Part shown: positions 1-11,200 of the stretch, piece after piece
How positions within the stretch are numbered: the first letter of the stretch is position 1
How the letters are laid out: every line of letters starts with the position of its first letter
NCBI GenBank assembly: GCA_949358305.1
Contig: CASHSZ010000052.1
Location: forward strand, 186,001 to 250,000
Direction of reading: 5' to 3'
DNA from: Strigamia acuminata
Lineage: Eukaryota; Arthropoda; Chilopoda; Geophilomorpha; Linotaeniidae
DNA: 64,000 nucleotides
Program-made: the position numbers and the translations under genes
Notes under the pieces: model-generated
The model's input: only the letters and a program-made list of their open reading frames with translations
Databases searched by the model: none
What the model was told of the DNA's origin: nothing

Positions 1-3000
1 ATTTCTTCTTGCATTGCGCCAACCCATTCGGACTTTCGCTCGCCTTTTATAGCCTCCTCGTAGGTGTTGGGCTCAAGCGCACAACAACCCGCAAAACCCG
101 CAAATGGGTTCGGAAGTTCTTCATTTTGAGTTTTCCCTGAGAAATCAAACAGATCTGCCTCAAACTCGTATCCGTTTTCTTGGCACCAATGCAATGCCTC
201 AATTCTGCTGCGGAGCCTTTTCTTATTCGGCGCTACATAATGCGCATAGGTTGTCCCAGCATCCCTTCCTGTTTGTCTAACATATGGTTTAATATCCCAA
301 TCACTCATGTTCAATTTTAACAAAGGAACACCCCCAACTGCTACAGCCTCTTGACCCCCTCTTACGTTTGGAGAAGCTAACAGTGCTTCTTGGAAAACCT
401 CTTCATCATCACTGACTTCGTCAGTTGGTTCTCCAGTAAATTCAATCAGTTTTGGTTTCTTAAAAACCAGGGGTTTAGGGGTTGTTGGTAATGGGGGCTT
501 ACCAAGTGTCAAATCCACAGCTGGTGGAAGCGGCTTTAAAACAGGTGGCACGGCTTGTTGGACAGGTAAACCCTGAATTGGGGGAACTTGACCTGGCAAA
601 ATTTGACCTGGTATAGGAACAGGTGCTAACCTCACTGGTGTTGGTGCTTCGTCATCTGACTCAAGTCCCAAGTCACTCACATTAAAGTATTCAAAACTTT
701 GTGTCTGTTCCTTTCCGTTTTTAGGAATGTGGTTCCCCTTCTCGTGCCAATATTCATTTTCATTAACGGTCACGTGTTTTGACCCAAAAATCTTGTTACG
801 TGTTGGGTCCCATATGCGATATCCCTTTGTATCAGTACAATAACCTACAAGGGCTCCAACCCAAGCTCTTGGTTCCAATTTGCTATGTCGTTGTTGGGCA
901 GGGATATGTGTGTAACATTTTGATCCAATGCATCTTAAATGCCTAACTGAAGCCCTTTTGTTATAAAATACATTATAGGGGGAATGATTATTTAATTTCG
1001 GATGTGGGTATAGGTTTTTAACATAAACAAGAGTTACCGCTAACTCTCCCCACAATCTCTTGGGAAGACCCGTTTCGATTAGCATTGCTCTCACCCCCTC
1101 TAAGATTAGGCGGTTGGCCCGCTCTGCGACAGAATTCATTTCGGGCGAATAGGCATTCGTCCGCTCGCATTTAATTCCTTCTTGTTGAGCATAATCTTCC
1201 CATTCTTTGGATACAAACTCACCCCCTCGGTCAGTTCGTATCGCTTTGACCTTTTTAGATGTCGTACGTTCAATCTCTCTTTGCCAAATCTTAAAAATCC
1301 CTAATACATCACTTTTCTTTTTCATGATGTATATCCACATAAAGCGTGAATAATCGTCCACTATAAGTAGGAAATAACTCCCACCCCCAAGGGTTTTAGT
1401 TTGGCTTGCTCCCCAAACGTCCATATGGACAAGGTCTAATATGCCTTTGGTCAAAATTTGTCCAATCGGAAGAAACCCCGCACGCGTCTTTTTCGCTCTT
1501 ATGCACGCGTCACACGGGTCCATGTCTTTATTAGACAATTTCACTCCAAAAATATCTGTTGACTTTTCCATGTCAACAATACCCTTCGTGTGTAAATGTG
1601 CCATTCGGCCGTGCCAATAAGTAATGTCTAACGCTTTATCCGCCTTTACATTAGGCTGAACCCCTTTAACTCCGTTGGCTGAAAGCGCACCTGTGCCGGA
1701 TCCACTTTGTGCCGCTTTTGCCTGCAAATCAACTAAAGTCCCCAGAGTTTTACTGCCCTTAATGCCTTTTGGTGTTTTTAACACCTCGTTATAAGACGGT
1801 TTCGTAATTTCGCTCGCCTGCGCTACGCATTCACTCGAGTTAGAATTAGATAAAACGCTATTATCATTAACAACATTAACACTTTCAGTAACACTTGATT
1901 GGTTAGTAACCGGACCACTCATGCTAGGTGTTTCCGCATGCGTCGGAACAACACTTGCATTTACAGAAGGAACCGCAATCTGACAAGAACTCTTGTACAT
2001 TCTGTCCGACTGACGCATGGCTGTCAGTATTGGTTCCGTAATCCGTTGTTTGAAAATGACCATTTTCCCTTCACCAACTCGGGTTATATACCCAGCCTCA
2101 TCAGTGCGACCGAGGGAAATCAAATTTTTAGTAAAATTTGGTGCGTAAAACACATTCTTTAATATGAATGGGTGCCCTTGAGATTTATCCCGTGATTCTA
2201 GTTTAATATCTCCCACCCCGTCAATTTTGGATGAACCCTCACCCAATCGCACTGAATAATTAGAAAGGGGCTTGTAATTCACGAAACCGTGTTTGGTGAA
2301 AGTAAAGTGGTCGGTGGCGCCAGTGTCCACATACCACGCCATGTCTTGCACCCCCGATGATGTAACAAATGAAGACACGGTTGTCGTTGATTGTCCGATG
2401 GTCTGTTGAAGCGATGTATAAAATCCTTCAAGTTCCTCTGAAGAGCTGACGTTAGCTTTCTTCCCTCGTGCACGTCCTCGACCTTTACTACGTCCACGAG
2501 ACTGAGAAACGTTCGATGCTGACTTTGTCGGCACAATCGTAAAGCCCTGTTTCGATGAAGGGCAATCGCGCAAAAAGTGTCCTTTTCCGCCGCAGTTATA
2601 GCAAACAATTCCTTTTTGCTGTGACCGTTGTGGGTTCGTTGCATAAGCTCCAGATGCAGATGCAGTCGCATCCCCCGGCGCAGTCCCGCCATGGGTCCTG
2701 TTATACTCAGCAAGGAGCCTTTCTTTAACTTTTGCGACCGTAAAGTCGGCTTTGTCCCAGTGGTACACGATGGATTTTAGAGCCTCGTATTCAGGCCCGA
2801 GGAAATCCAAATATTGGAACGCGATCTCTTTATCCGACAGAGTAATGTCCACGTCCTTTAATTCTAGCGCCTTCCTGTCTACTCTAGAAGTAAACACAAC
2901 CATGTCGTCTCCCGGAAGCATCTGGAGTTGTAAAAACTCCCGGCGCAACCTGGCTTGTCGCGCCATCGTAGTGGGCTGGTACGCTGTTTTTAACGCGTCC

Positions 3001-3290
3001 CACGCTGCCTTTGCTGTTTTATGTGCAACAGCAACTCCCTTCTGGGCTTCCGTACAGCCGAGACAAATGGAGGAACGTGCACGGGATTCTCGTGCCTGGA
3101 AATCACGCTTTTCCTTCGGGGAGGCCGTTGCGGCCAACGCTGGCTCGGTTCCAATTACGTGAGCCCAAACTCCTTGGTGCTCTAAGTAAAGCTGCATGTC
3201 GACGGCCCAAGACTCATAATTTGCACCATCTAATTTGCGAATGTTTGCATTAAATGGCTTGGAAAAATCTTCCATCACTTCACTGGCCAT
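1..3290 (-). CDS. Copia gag-pol polyprotein (gag, protease, integrase; reverse transcriptase off-window)
   Basis: From an ATG at 3288-3290 the minus strand reads open for about 1,096 codons to the window edge, with no stop or frameshift that I can see. Gag (residues 1-220) has the Copia-type start with W and YE residues around LDGANYESW. A CX2CX4HX4C zinc knuckle lies at residues 230-243. The aspartic protease active site is D322 in VDTGAT. The integrase catalytic triad is D624 (MDVWG), D687 (RTDRGGEF) and E723 (SVAERANR), with exactly 35 residues between the last two, as in DD35E integrases. A proline-rich spacer (about residues 880-940) precedes the EWVGAMQEE motif that opens Copia reverse transcriptase. 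The polyprotein makes the virus-like particle, processes itself and inserts cDNA. The open frame suggests a young copy; the unseen pol half could still be broken. Confidence 0.88.
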   Translation of the reverse strand, partial: MASEVMEDFSKPFNANIRKLDGANYESWAVDMQLYLEHQGVWAHVIGTEPALAATASPKEKRDFQARESRARSSICLGCTEAQKGVAVAHKTAKAAWDALKTAYQPTTMARQARLRREFLQLQMLPGDDMVVFTSRVDRKALELKDVDITLSDKEIAFQYLDFLGPEYEALKSIVYHWDKADFTVAKVKERLLAEYNRTHGGTAPGDATASASGAYATNPQRSQQKGIVCYNCGGKGHFLRDCPSSKQGFTIVPTKSASNVSQSRGRSKGRGRARGKKANVSSSEELEGFYTSLQQTIGQSTTTVSSFVTSSGVQDMAWYVDTGATDHFTFTKHGFVNYKPLSNYSVRLGEGSSKIDGVGDIKLESRDKSQGHPFILKNVFYAPNFTKNLISLGRTDEAGYITRVGEGKMVIFKQRITEPILTAMRQSDRMYKSSCQIAVPSVNASVVPTHAETPSMSGPVTNQSSVTESVNVVNDNSVLSNSNSSECVAQASEITKPSYNEVLKTPKGIKGSKTLGTLVDLQAKAAQSGSGTGALSANGVKGVQPNVKADKALDITYWHGRMAHLHTKGIVDMEKSTDIFGVKLSNKDMDPCDACIRAKKTRAGFLPIGQILTKGILDLVHMDVWGASQTKTLGGGSYFLLIVDDYSRFMWIYIMKKKSDVLGIFKIWQREIERTTSKKVKAIRTDRGGEFVSKEWEDYAQQEGIKCERTNAYSPEMNSVAERANRLILEGVRAMLIETGLPKRLWGELAVTLVYVKNLYPHPKLNNHSPYNVFYNKRASVRHLRCIGSKCYTHIPAQQRHSKLEPRAWVGALVGYCTDTKGYRIWDPTRNKIFGSKHVTVNENEYWHEKGNHIPKNGKEQTQSFEYFNVSDLGLESDDEAPTPVRLAPVPIPGQILPGQVPPIQGLPVQQAVPPVLKPLPPAVDLTLGKPPLPTTPKPLVFKKPKLIEFTGEPTDEVSDDEEVFQEALLASPNVRGGQEAVAVGGVPLLKLNMSDWDIKPYVRQTGRDAGTTYAHYVAPNKKRLRSRIEALHWCQENGYEFEADLFDFSGKTQNEELPNPFAGFAGCCALEPNTYEEAIKGERKSEWVGAMQEE

Positions 3291-4454
3291 TATAAAATTC
3301 GTAGCACAAACACAAAAATCACTCAAAAAACACAACACTTGCAAAATATCACACTTAACCCACCAAAAATTAGGCGAAAAATAATGCAATTCCACCCGGG
3401 GTACAGCTCAATAAGTGAGCACAACTACCTTGACCAGTCGCTACAAGGGCTTCCGTCCGACACTCCTGGGGTCGCGGGATCGCCCCCTTGCTTCGAGCAA
3501 GCCTGGCCAAGAATAGGATGACACTAGGCGAATGCCTAAAGGGTGTCAAACAAACAAAAGGGCCCAAACAAAAACTTAATATTATTGACAAATAATTTCG
3601 ACCCCTAATATACACTATTATGATGTGAAGATGGCAAGTTGAGATGATTTCCGTGTTGAAATGCTGTCCCACGCTGAAATACACACGGAAATTGGGCTGA
3701 CGTGTCTTCCACGTGCACACTTCCGTGCAAACGTGGGCAAAATCGATGCAAAACGATATTGCGCACTTCCGCGCCTTCGCAATCGCGGTCGTGCGAATTG
3801 CGGCTCTTCAGTGTCGAATACACGTGCGTATTACGTACGCACGGGTTCCCAAAACGTTGCCACGTCGTTCGAGACGTGTAGGACGAACGTTGACCGTTCG
3901 TAATGCGAAATATCCGTGTTGATCGGCGATACACTCGTACGCGGCGAAAAACACTCAAAATCGACGAACTCCGCCGATAAATAGAAGCAAAAAGAGTTAA
4001 AACACCTTGCACTGATGTAAATAATAAATACAGACACTCGTAGCAACTCACAAGTACCGAAAACCGCTGGAAAACGATGCAGCAAACAGTCCAAACACTT
4101 AACAGCTGGGCGGCGCCATCTTGGATTTCTCAAAATGTGATCCGGTTTGAAAAGTACAGTTTCACGTGGTTTTAGCAGTTTCCTACTGCCAAATGCCGGA
4201 TATTTTAACGAAAATATCTTGTTGACATCTCTAATGATGAAAACGCTGGCCTTTCCACGCTTGAAACCGCTCAAAACCGTCGAAAAACGAACAATTTCGA
4301 ATCCGCCGACCCCCGTTGTTGGCTGTGCTGCTCGGCGACGTGTGGGAAACGTTTCGTCTCGCCCCCCTCCGTTTTCCGTGCGTCGTGGCCGCCCGCGACG
4401 TGGAAAAACGCCGAAAAATTGCTTTAAACAACAGCAACTCACCAGAAACTCATG
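3291..4454 (-). other. Copia 5' leader
   Basis: About 1.16 kb separates the primer binding site from the gag ATG, which is long for a Copia element. A consensus 5' splice site (GTGAGT on the minus strand, 4437-4442) lies 12 bp inside the primer site, so much of the leader may be an intron. I could not fix the acceptor. The stretch 3600-3960 is rich in CpG. A 203-codon frame at 3831-4442 has no recognisable domain and is probably chance. Confidence 0.5.
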
Positions 4455-4466
4455 CCTCTGCTACCA
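4455..4466 (-). other. Copia primer binding site (initiator tRNA-Met)
   Basis: The minus strand reads TGGTAGCAGAGG, the exact complement of the 3' end (CCTCTGCTACCA) of animal initiator tRNA-Met. It starts one base inside the LTR end. Complementarity stops after 12 nt. Confidence 0.85.
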
Positions 4467-4622
4467 CTGTTGGCCTATGGATCTTAAATCAGGTGAGTTC
4501 AAGCAGTTTTCAATGTTTTGCAACACTAGCACAAATTGTGCCGCCATCTTTAATATCATGGAAAACATGTGAGAACAAATGATACATGGTTTGAGGTTAT
4601 TTCACCTCACAAACTATAAGAA

Positions 4623-4657
4623 GGACAAATCACTATTGTATTCAATTTGATTTGTCC
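4623..4657. repeat. Perfect 10-bp inverted repeat in the Copia LTR
   Basis: GGACAAATCA and TGATTTGTCC flank a 15-nt loop. Lying downstream of the TATA box in the transcript direction, it could form a hairpin in the R/U5 part of the RNA; that role is inference. Confidence 0.55.
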
Positions 4658-4745
4658 TGTACAATGTTTAAACATAAACAACTTAAAACAGAACAAGTTC
4701 TTAATACAAAATGCTCATAAGAGCAGACGACAATTAGACAAATCA

Positions 4746-4752
4746 TTATATA
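4746..4752 (-). promoter_or_regulatory. TATA box of the Copia LTR
   Basis: TATATAA on the minus strand (context CTTTATATAATG), about 170 bp from the LTR start, is positioned to drive the element's genomic RNA. Confidence 0.55.
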
Positions 4753-4937
4753 AAGGTAAATCAGTTGTGGTAACGAAACACGCATTAGATAAAAAGCAAT
4801 AACAACTGATCTGCAATTCCGGGACATAATACAATGATAAACTAATCGCGTGACAATCGTGCTAATCCGGAAACGCACGAAGTAATCTCTACACTATAAA
4901 GTCAAGACTGTGACAACATTTGTCCCTAAACTCTATA

Positions 4938-5643
4938 TTAAACACTATTTCTGAACATTCAGAGACATTGGTCTTGTGGTGTTTGTGCTAAGTCAACTGT
5001 GATGAGATCAAAAGTCTATTCTTTCAAATCATTGGTTGGATGTTTCTAAAACTTACATTGGAGCCTTCTACTAAGGTTTAAACACTATTTCTGAACGTTC
5101 AGAGACATTGGTCTTGTGGTGTTTGTGCTAAGTCAACTGTGATGAGATCAAAAGTCTATTCAACCAAATCATCGCTTGGATGTTGCTAAAACTTACATTG
5201 AAGGCTTCTACTAAGGTTTAAACACTATTTCTGAACATTCAGAGACATTGGTCTTGTGGTGTTTGTGCTAAGTCAACTGTGATGAGATCAAAAGTCGATT
5301 CTCCCAAATCATCGGTTGGATGTTTCTAAAACTTACATTGGAGCCTTCTACTAAGGTTTAAACACTATTTCTGAACATTCAGAGACATTGGTCTTGTGGT
5401 GTTTGTGCTAAGTCAACTGTGATGAGATCAAAAGTCGATTCTCCCAAATCATCGGTTGGATGTTTCTAAAACTTACATTGGAGCCTTCTACTAAGGTTTA
5501 AACACTATTTCTGAACATTCAGAGACATTAATCTTGTGGTGTTTGTGCTAAGTCAACTGCGATGTGAAATAAGCTCAAAATTTTTTTTTCAAATTTTATT
5601 GCTTGGGTGTTGCTAAAACTTATATTGAAGGCTTCTACTAAGG
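4938..5643. repeat. 140-bp satellite, left block (about 5 monomers)
   Basis: Tandem copies begin with TTTAAACACTATTTCTGAAC and end CTTCTACTAAGG. The last copy is the longer variant containing a T9 run. The block stops exactly at the AAGG target duplication of BEL1 and resumes at 39117, so it is the left part of the large array. Confidence 0.95.
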
Positions 5644-7208
5644 TGTTGCAAGACAGCGTAGATATTGTTGTGCTATTTTTTATTGTCAATATTTTTCACC
5701 ATTTTGATTTGTGTTGATTAAAATCTTTAAGTGTTTTAATTTCCTTTGCCTAATTGGTATTTTTTCACTTTTCAGATTTTTATTGCTTATTAAAGTGTTT
5801 TGACTTGATTTTTATTCATACTTTTCAATATTCAGTAATGTTTATGCTTTGTATTGATTTCAAATATCTTATTCCGTGCATTTATTGACTTATTCACTTG
5901 TTTTTTGAGAGTTTGTGTTGATTCCGAACTGTTTTGGTGCAAATTTCGTTACCTAGCATACAATTGCGATGCTAGTGACGTCATTTTTCTGTTTCCCGTA
6001 AAGTTACGGTTCCGTCTTCTAACCTTTTGTTTAGTACTTTTCAAATCCCTTGGAATTTTATTAAGCATTCGTTTAGACTAATTCAAGCATGCTCTTTCTA
6101 TCTAGATGCATCAAAACTGCTTTGGAAGTTCCGTTTGATTGGTTTGAACGTTCGTTTCCGTCTGCCATAAAAGCGCAGCCGGGAATGTTCGTTTGGCCGA
6201 TAAATTCGTATTTATTCAATCTGTGTATTTTATTCCGATGTTTTGTGAAGAGAATTGATAATTATTCTTATAATTTAATCGATACTTTATTGATTATTTA
6301 CATTTAGTGTTTTTACATTTATTTTACGTGTAGTTTTGCCGCCGATGTTATGTTCGCCGGACGCCATGTTTGATCCAACACCTTTGTTATGTTCGCCGGT
6401 CGCCATGTTTGTCCCAAGCGACGATTACACAATGTAACCGTTATTTTTGTATTTTATATCACATAATTTGCATTTACTATTACATTGCGTTATTATTCAG
6501 TATGTATTCTTTGATAATTTTGTGCTTTTGTACCGATCTAAATTCAAATGTGATCGTTATGTAATTTTCCTGGCCTGTGATTGGCTATCGTCAATCCTTT
6601 CTTTCTGTGATCGGTTTTTTGCTAATATCTCATTGTTTAACGTGTTTTTGGACATTGTTGTGATTAGCTTTTTTGTTCACCGCATTCTTGTGGTCATTTC
6701 AATGTATTTCAATGTATTTTTAGTGCATTTTTAAGCAAATGCCAACTTTGCCGTGATCTTGTTTTCTCCGTTACCTTGGTAACGGAATCTTTCGTGTATC
6801 TGTATTTCGCCGCTATCGGCCTGGCGCGTGCCATATTCGGTACTGCGCATGTGCGGTTCTCTAAGAACCAATCTAATTGCTGTAATTTCTTCAGTTATTA
6901 ACCAACCTTTGAATAAATGTGTTGTGTTTTATTAGCTCTTGTTTTAGGCTTATTTTCAAACACATTCAATGTGTAGTGAGTAGTTTAAAAATTCTCAGGC
7001 CAACTTATGTTTCCGCCACCTATTGGATACTTGGTGCAGGTGTTCTCCACATTGTTCCAGCGGTACAACAATGCCATTTGTTGCGGATTTATTGCTCTCC
7101 AGTGCGATTTTCGTACTAGCCACGCCATACGACCTTGGGCGAGCTCAAGTGTCTTGAATTTGGATACGCATCGCCATTCCTTTCTATCTGTCTTGTTGAC
7201 CTGCAACA
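5644..7208 (+). repeat. BEL1 5' LTR (1,565 bp)
   Basis: It is matched base for base by 35573-36415 plus 38395-39116, apart from three substitutions seen near 6315, 6605 and 6999. It is AT-rich with no coding signal. Confidence 0.93.
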
Positions 7209-8214
7209 CAGATACGAAGCTTTTGGTAGCCGTGACCAGGATAGCCGTTGCATTCTTTCTGTGTTTTCGTCGTGACGTCAGTGCAACGTCCGATCGTGCG
7301 TTTGGTGCGATCAACGGAATAAATTACGTTCGCGATTCGTCGTCTGCTACAAGTAGTGTCAACGTTCAACGTGACTTCAGCCACAACGAGGACAGGTACG
7401 GCGTCGAATTTGAACAATCGTGTGCAAGCAACGGGATCTTCCGGTCGCCATATTTGGATACACAACGCGCTGCGCTGGGAAGACGATTTGCCCCTGGATT
7501 ATTTGCATTTTCTTGTTTTTGGAGTTCTGTGTTTTCAATTTGGAGATTTTGGTTATTAAGGGGAACAGTATCAAGTGTCTTTATGGGATTTTGGTAGTTA
7601 CATTTGTTGGTTTTCGAGAAAATTTCGATAAAAGTGTCTTTTTTGCAAGTTTTAAAGTGTGTTTTCATTTTGTGTTTAGTTCTCCACTATAACCGCCATA
7701 AGCGGGGGAGATTAGATTTATTTCGAGTAAAACTGACTAGTTTCAAGTTGAATGAGCTGTCAGTAGAGTCAAAATTTAATGTTAGGAGTTATTGGCGTGT
7801 TTTGTTGCAAAACGAACCGTCAATTGTTTTCAAAAGAGTTTATTGGCGTGCTTTGTTGCAAAACAAACCGTCAATTATTTTCAAACTGTGCAGGGTAACT
7901 GTGTCACGTTTTATTTACGTACACAAAAACCGCTCAAATTTTTGGTCATCCTCGATTGGCCAAACATTTGATATTCTAAAATTCTCACGTGTCACCAAGG
8001 ACCGTGAAAATTGAGTGCTTTTTGGGGGATAAAATTAAAAAGTTTATTCTCTTTAAAGTTAAAACAAAAACCGTGAATGTTGAGATATTTTTGGGGGATA
8101 AAATAAAAAGGTTTATTCTCTTAAAAATTAAAACAAAGTTGAATTGTCATGCCCGTTTTTATCTGTTCTTTCCAAATTTCACAGCCGAATTTTTTGTGAG
8201 AGAGGACAGAGAAA
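7209..8214 (+). other. BEL1 leader with two short tandem duplications
   Basis: No convincing gene lies between LTR and gag ATG. A unit of about 50 bp containing ATTGGCGTG and TTGTTGCAAAAC is duplicated at about 7787-7885. A unit of about 65 bp containing TTTGGGGGATAAAAT is duplicated at about 8010-8138. Such direct repeats suggest copying slippage; a role in RNA packaging is possible but unsupported. Confidence 0.6.
7224..7242 (+). other. BEL1 primer-binding-site-like sequence (tRNA-His)
   Basis: TGGTAGCCGTGACCAGGAT resembles the complement of the tRNA-His 3' end (TGGTGCCGTGACCAGGAT) with one extra A. It lies 15 nt inside the LTR, further than usual, so use as a primer site is likely but unproven. 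Confidence 0.5.
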
Positions 8215-11200
8215 ATGGCGGAACCTACAATGAGAGATCTTCTAACTGAGGATCACATCGAAGTGCTACAACAACGTTGGAAGTCGCAAGTCACTGCAAT
8301 GAATCATCTGTTGTCTATATCGGAGAAGACAGCAGATCCAGGAGAACTGGAAGCGCTGGTGCAAACTGCGAACCCAAAAGAAACGAGAATAGTCGGTGCG
8401 CTGAATGATCTACAGGAATATTCGGATCACAACTATTATCTAGAATGCATTGACAAGCTTGAGACTATGCAAGCAAGAGTGGATCTTCTTCGCACGAGAT
8501 ACGAAATTTCAAAGCGATCACTTCCAACTTTGGGAGGAAGATTAAATACGTCTACAAGCTCAAACCAGAACACAACCTTGAACGCGACAGCAACGTTTAG
8601 AAAAAATTCGAAGCTGCCCAAACTGGATTCCGTAAAATTCGACAGAGATATTTTGAAGTACAGAACATTCAAAAGCAACTTCGAGACCTCCGTACACAAG
8701 GATCCAGACCTGAGTAACATTGAAAAACTCCAGTATCTACAAACTATGTGTACTGGAGAAGCGGCAATTCTCATCTCAACTTTTCCCCTGATCGAGGAAT
8801 CCTATGACCTTGCAAGGGAAGAACTCGAAAGACATTTTGGTGATGAGGATGCCCAACAAACTGCGTTAATAAAATCAATTCGAGAATTAAAATCTGTTAC
8901 GAGTGTATATCCAACGAAAGCGATAAAAACGAATTTGACTAAGATTTCTGCGACTATTAGACTTCTCGAGCAACTTAAGATTCCAATTCAAACTTCGGGA
9001 GCTTTCTTATTGCCCGACATAATTAGCAAGTTTCCAACTTCAATGGCATTAAGATTTTACCAAGTTCACGGGATTCAGAATAAGAACATTGTTACGTTGC
9101 TCAATTTCTTTGTGAATGAAGTTGCGATGGCCGAACGAACTGAAAGCGTTTCTGAAAAATCGAAAAAAGACAAGAATGAAAAATCGGACGTAGAGAAAAC
9201 GAAAGTGAAAGGTTCAATGACCACGTGCGCAACCACTCAAGAAGCCAAGCAGTCTACTAGTGCAAAAACGAAGAGTGAACCGAAATCTGAAAGCAAGAAT
9301 ACGCCTTTAAAGACAAACAAGTGCATTTTTTGTGAAGATGAACATTTAAACGGCTCTTGTAAAAAGGATTTCGAAATTAACGCGAAAATCGAAATAGTTA
9401 AGAAAAACCGACTGTGTTTTAATTGTTTCAGAACTGGGCATAGAGTGGGAGACTGCAAGGTCAAATTCTCTTGTAAACATTGTGGTGGGCGACATCATTC
9501 CACAATATGCAAAAAATCCGAGGTGAAGAATTCAACGAACGCTGCGGAGAAGCCGAAGGAGCCACAAGTAACAACACATGTTTCCTGCGCAATCTCGACG
9601 ACTCTACAACTAATGATATTCACCGCGGACCTCAAGACCAAATCAGGAGGAACTCACAGCATTCGTGGAATGATCGACCCGGGAAGCCATCGATCGTTCA
9701 TCACAAAAGAATTTGTTGATAGACTGAAACTTAAAAAGTGCGGCAGTGTTTCTGCCACCACCCAACGTTTTAATGATTCGTCTCCAGCAGCCACAGACTA
9801 TGATGTGTTTAATGTCACACTGCAGAGTAAAAATGACACTCAAGATTTGAAACTTTCAATGCTTTCTGTGGAAAATTTGCCACGAGTGCAGGGCATTCTT
9901 AACTCATCAATAATAGACAAGGTGAAGAAATTAAACCTTGAACTTGCTGAAGAACTACCAGCTAAGACTTCTCAAATCGATGTGCTTTTAGGAGTCGACG
10001 TGTGGTGGAAGGTCGTTAAGGACGGCAAGAAAAAAGTAAACGCAGATCTTGGATTAATAAATACAATTTTTGGATGGGTCTTGTCCGGAGCGGCGGGAAA
10101 CACCAATTTATTCGAAGATGAAGAAGAATTGACAACATGTTGCAATACATGCGACTTAGACATCCAAGAAAAATTGGACAAACTGTGGAACTTGGAAGCA
10201 ATCGGAATAAATGCAGGAGAAAAAGAATCCGACTTTATTCGCGATCGATTCGAATCAACTACAAAGCGTCTAGACGATGGACGTTATGAAGTCATGCTGC
10301 CATTCAATGGACAGGAAGTCGACTTGGAGTCCAATTGGGAATTGGCCATGAATCAACTGGCCAACACGCTCAAAAGAATAGATGCCAACGAAGACTACAA
10401 AAAACGTTACGACGAGTCCATGTGGCAATATATTCACGAAAATCACGCGGAGGAAGTCCCAAAAGAGGAGCGTTTTCTGAAGAAAGGAACCTACAATATA
10501 CCTCACCACCCTGTAATCAAGGAGGATCGAGACACGACGAAATTTCGAGTAGTGTTCAACGCGTCTTCATCCAAGAAGGGGAAACTTTCCCTCAATGACT
10601 GTTTATTTCCGGGACCTTCCCTCAACCCAGACTTAATACTCGTTATTGTGAGATTCCGTCTCTATTGTATTCCAATAATAGCAGACATTAAGCAAGCGTT
10701 TCTCCAAGTTATGATCAACCCAACTCAAACAAACTTTTTACGTTTTTTGTGGGTCGCTCGTGACTATTTCAAAGAGCCATACTCATGGCAAAATTTGTGG
10801 AATAATCTAATGGTTCTGCGAATGATTGTCGTGCCATTTGGCGTCATTTCTTCTCCATTCCTCTTGTGTGCGACGATTAGGAAACAAGCGAAACAATTTG
10901 AAGAAACTCATGCAAAAGAAGTCGACGCACTCGATGATGGAATCTTCATGGATGATTTGACGTCAGGAGGAGATTTTACAGCCGACACAACATCACATTG
11001 CGAGAAACTGAAAATGATATTAGACGACGGAAAGCTTCCCCTCGTGAAGTGGGCGACCTCAAGCAAGGACGTCTTCAACAATTTGAAAAAAGAAGGTTTT
11101 CATATGCGAGGAGAGGAGTTTTCGGACTTAGGAATTATAAAAATGCTTGGAATATTGTGGAACACGGCAGAAGATGTCATGATGTTTAACATTCCGACAA

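Larger units (their letters stand above)
1..4918 (-). mobile_element. Copia-type LTR retrotransposon, 5' part, cut by window edge
   Basis: On the minus strand the order is LTR (4918-4468), primer binding site, a leader of about 1.16 kb, then a gag-protease-integrase reading frame that leaves the window just as reverse transcriptase begins. Protease-integrase order before reverse transcriptase is the Copia order; in BEL and Gypsy elements integrase comes last. The 3' LTR lies outside, so age and target duplication cannot be read. The element abuts the satellite array with about 19 bp of unassigned sequence between them. Confidence 0.88.
4468..4918 (-). repeat. Copia 5' LTR
   Basis: The 451-bp segment is bounded by TGTTG...CAACA inverted ends and followed directly by the primer site. 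It holds a minus-strand TATA box (4746-4752). The outer boundary rests on the inverted ends only, because the partner LTR is outside the window. Confidence 0.7.

Noticed and set aside
3831-4442. 203-codon minus-strand frame in the Copia leader
   Set aside because: It starts inside the leader next to a likely splice donor, has no domain or zinc motif, and overlaps other open frames in CpG-rich sequence.
4455-4466. tRNA-like sequence
   Set aside because: Only the 12-nt complement of a tRNA 3' end is present, at the right place for a primer binding site; no cloverleaf surrounds it. The same holds for the tRNA-Phe and tRNA-His sites.
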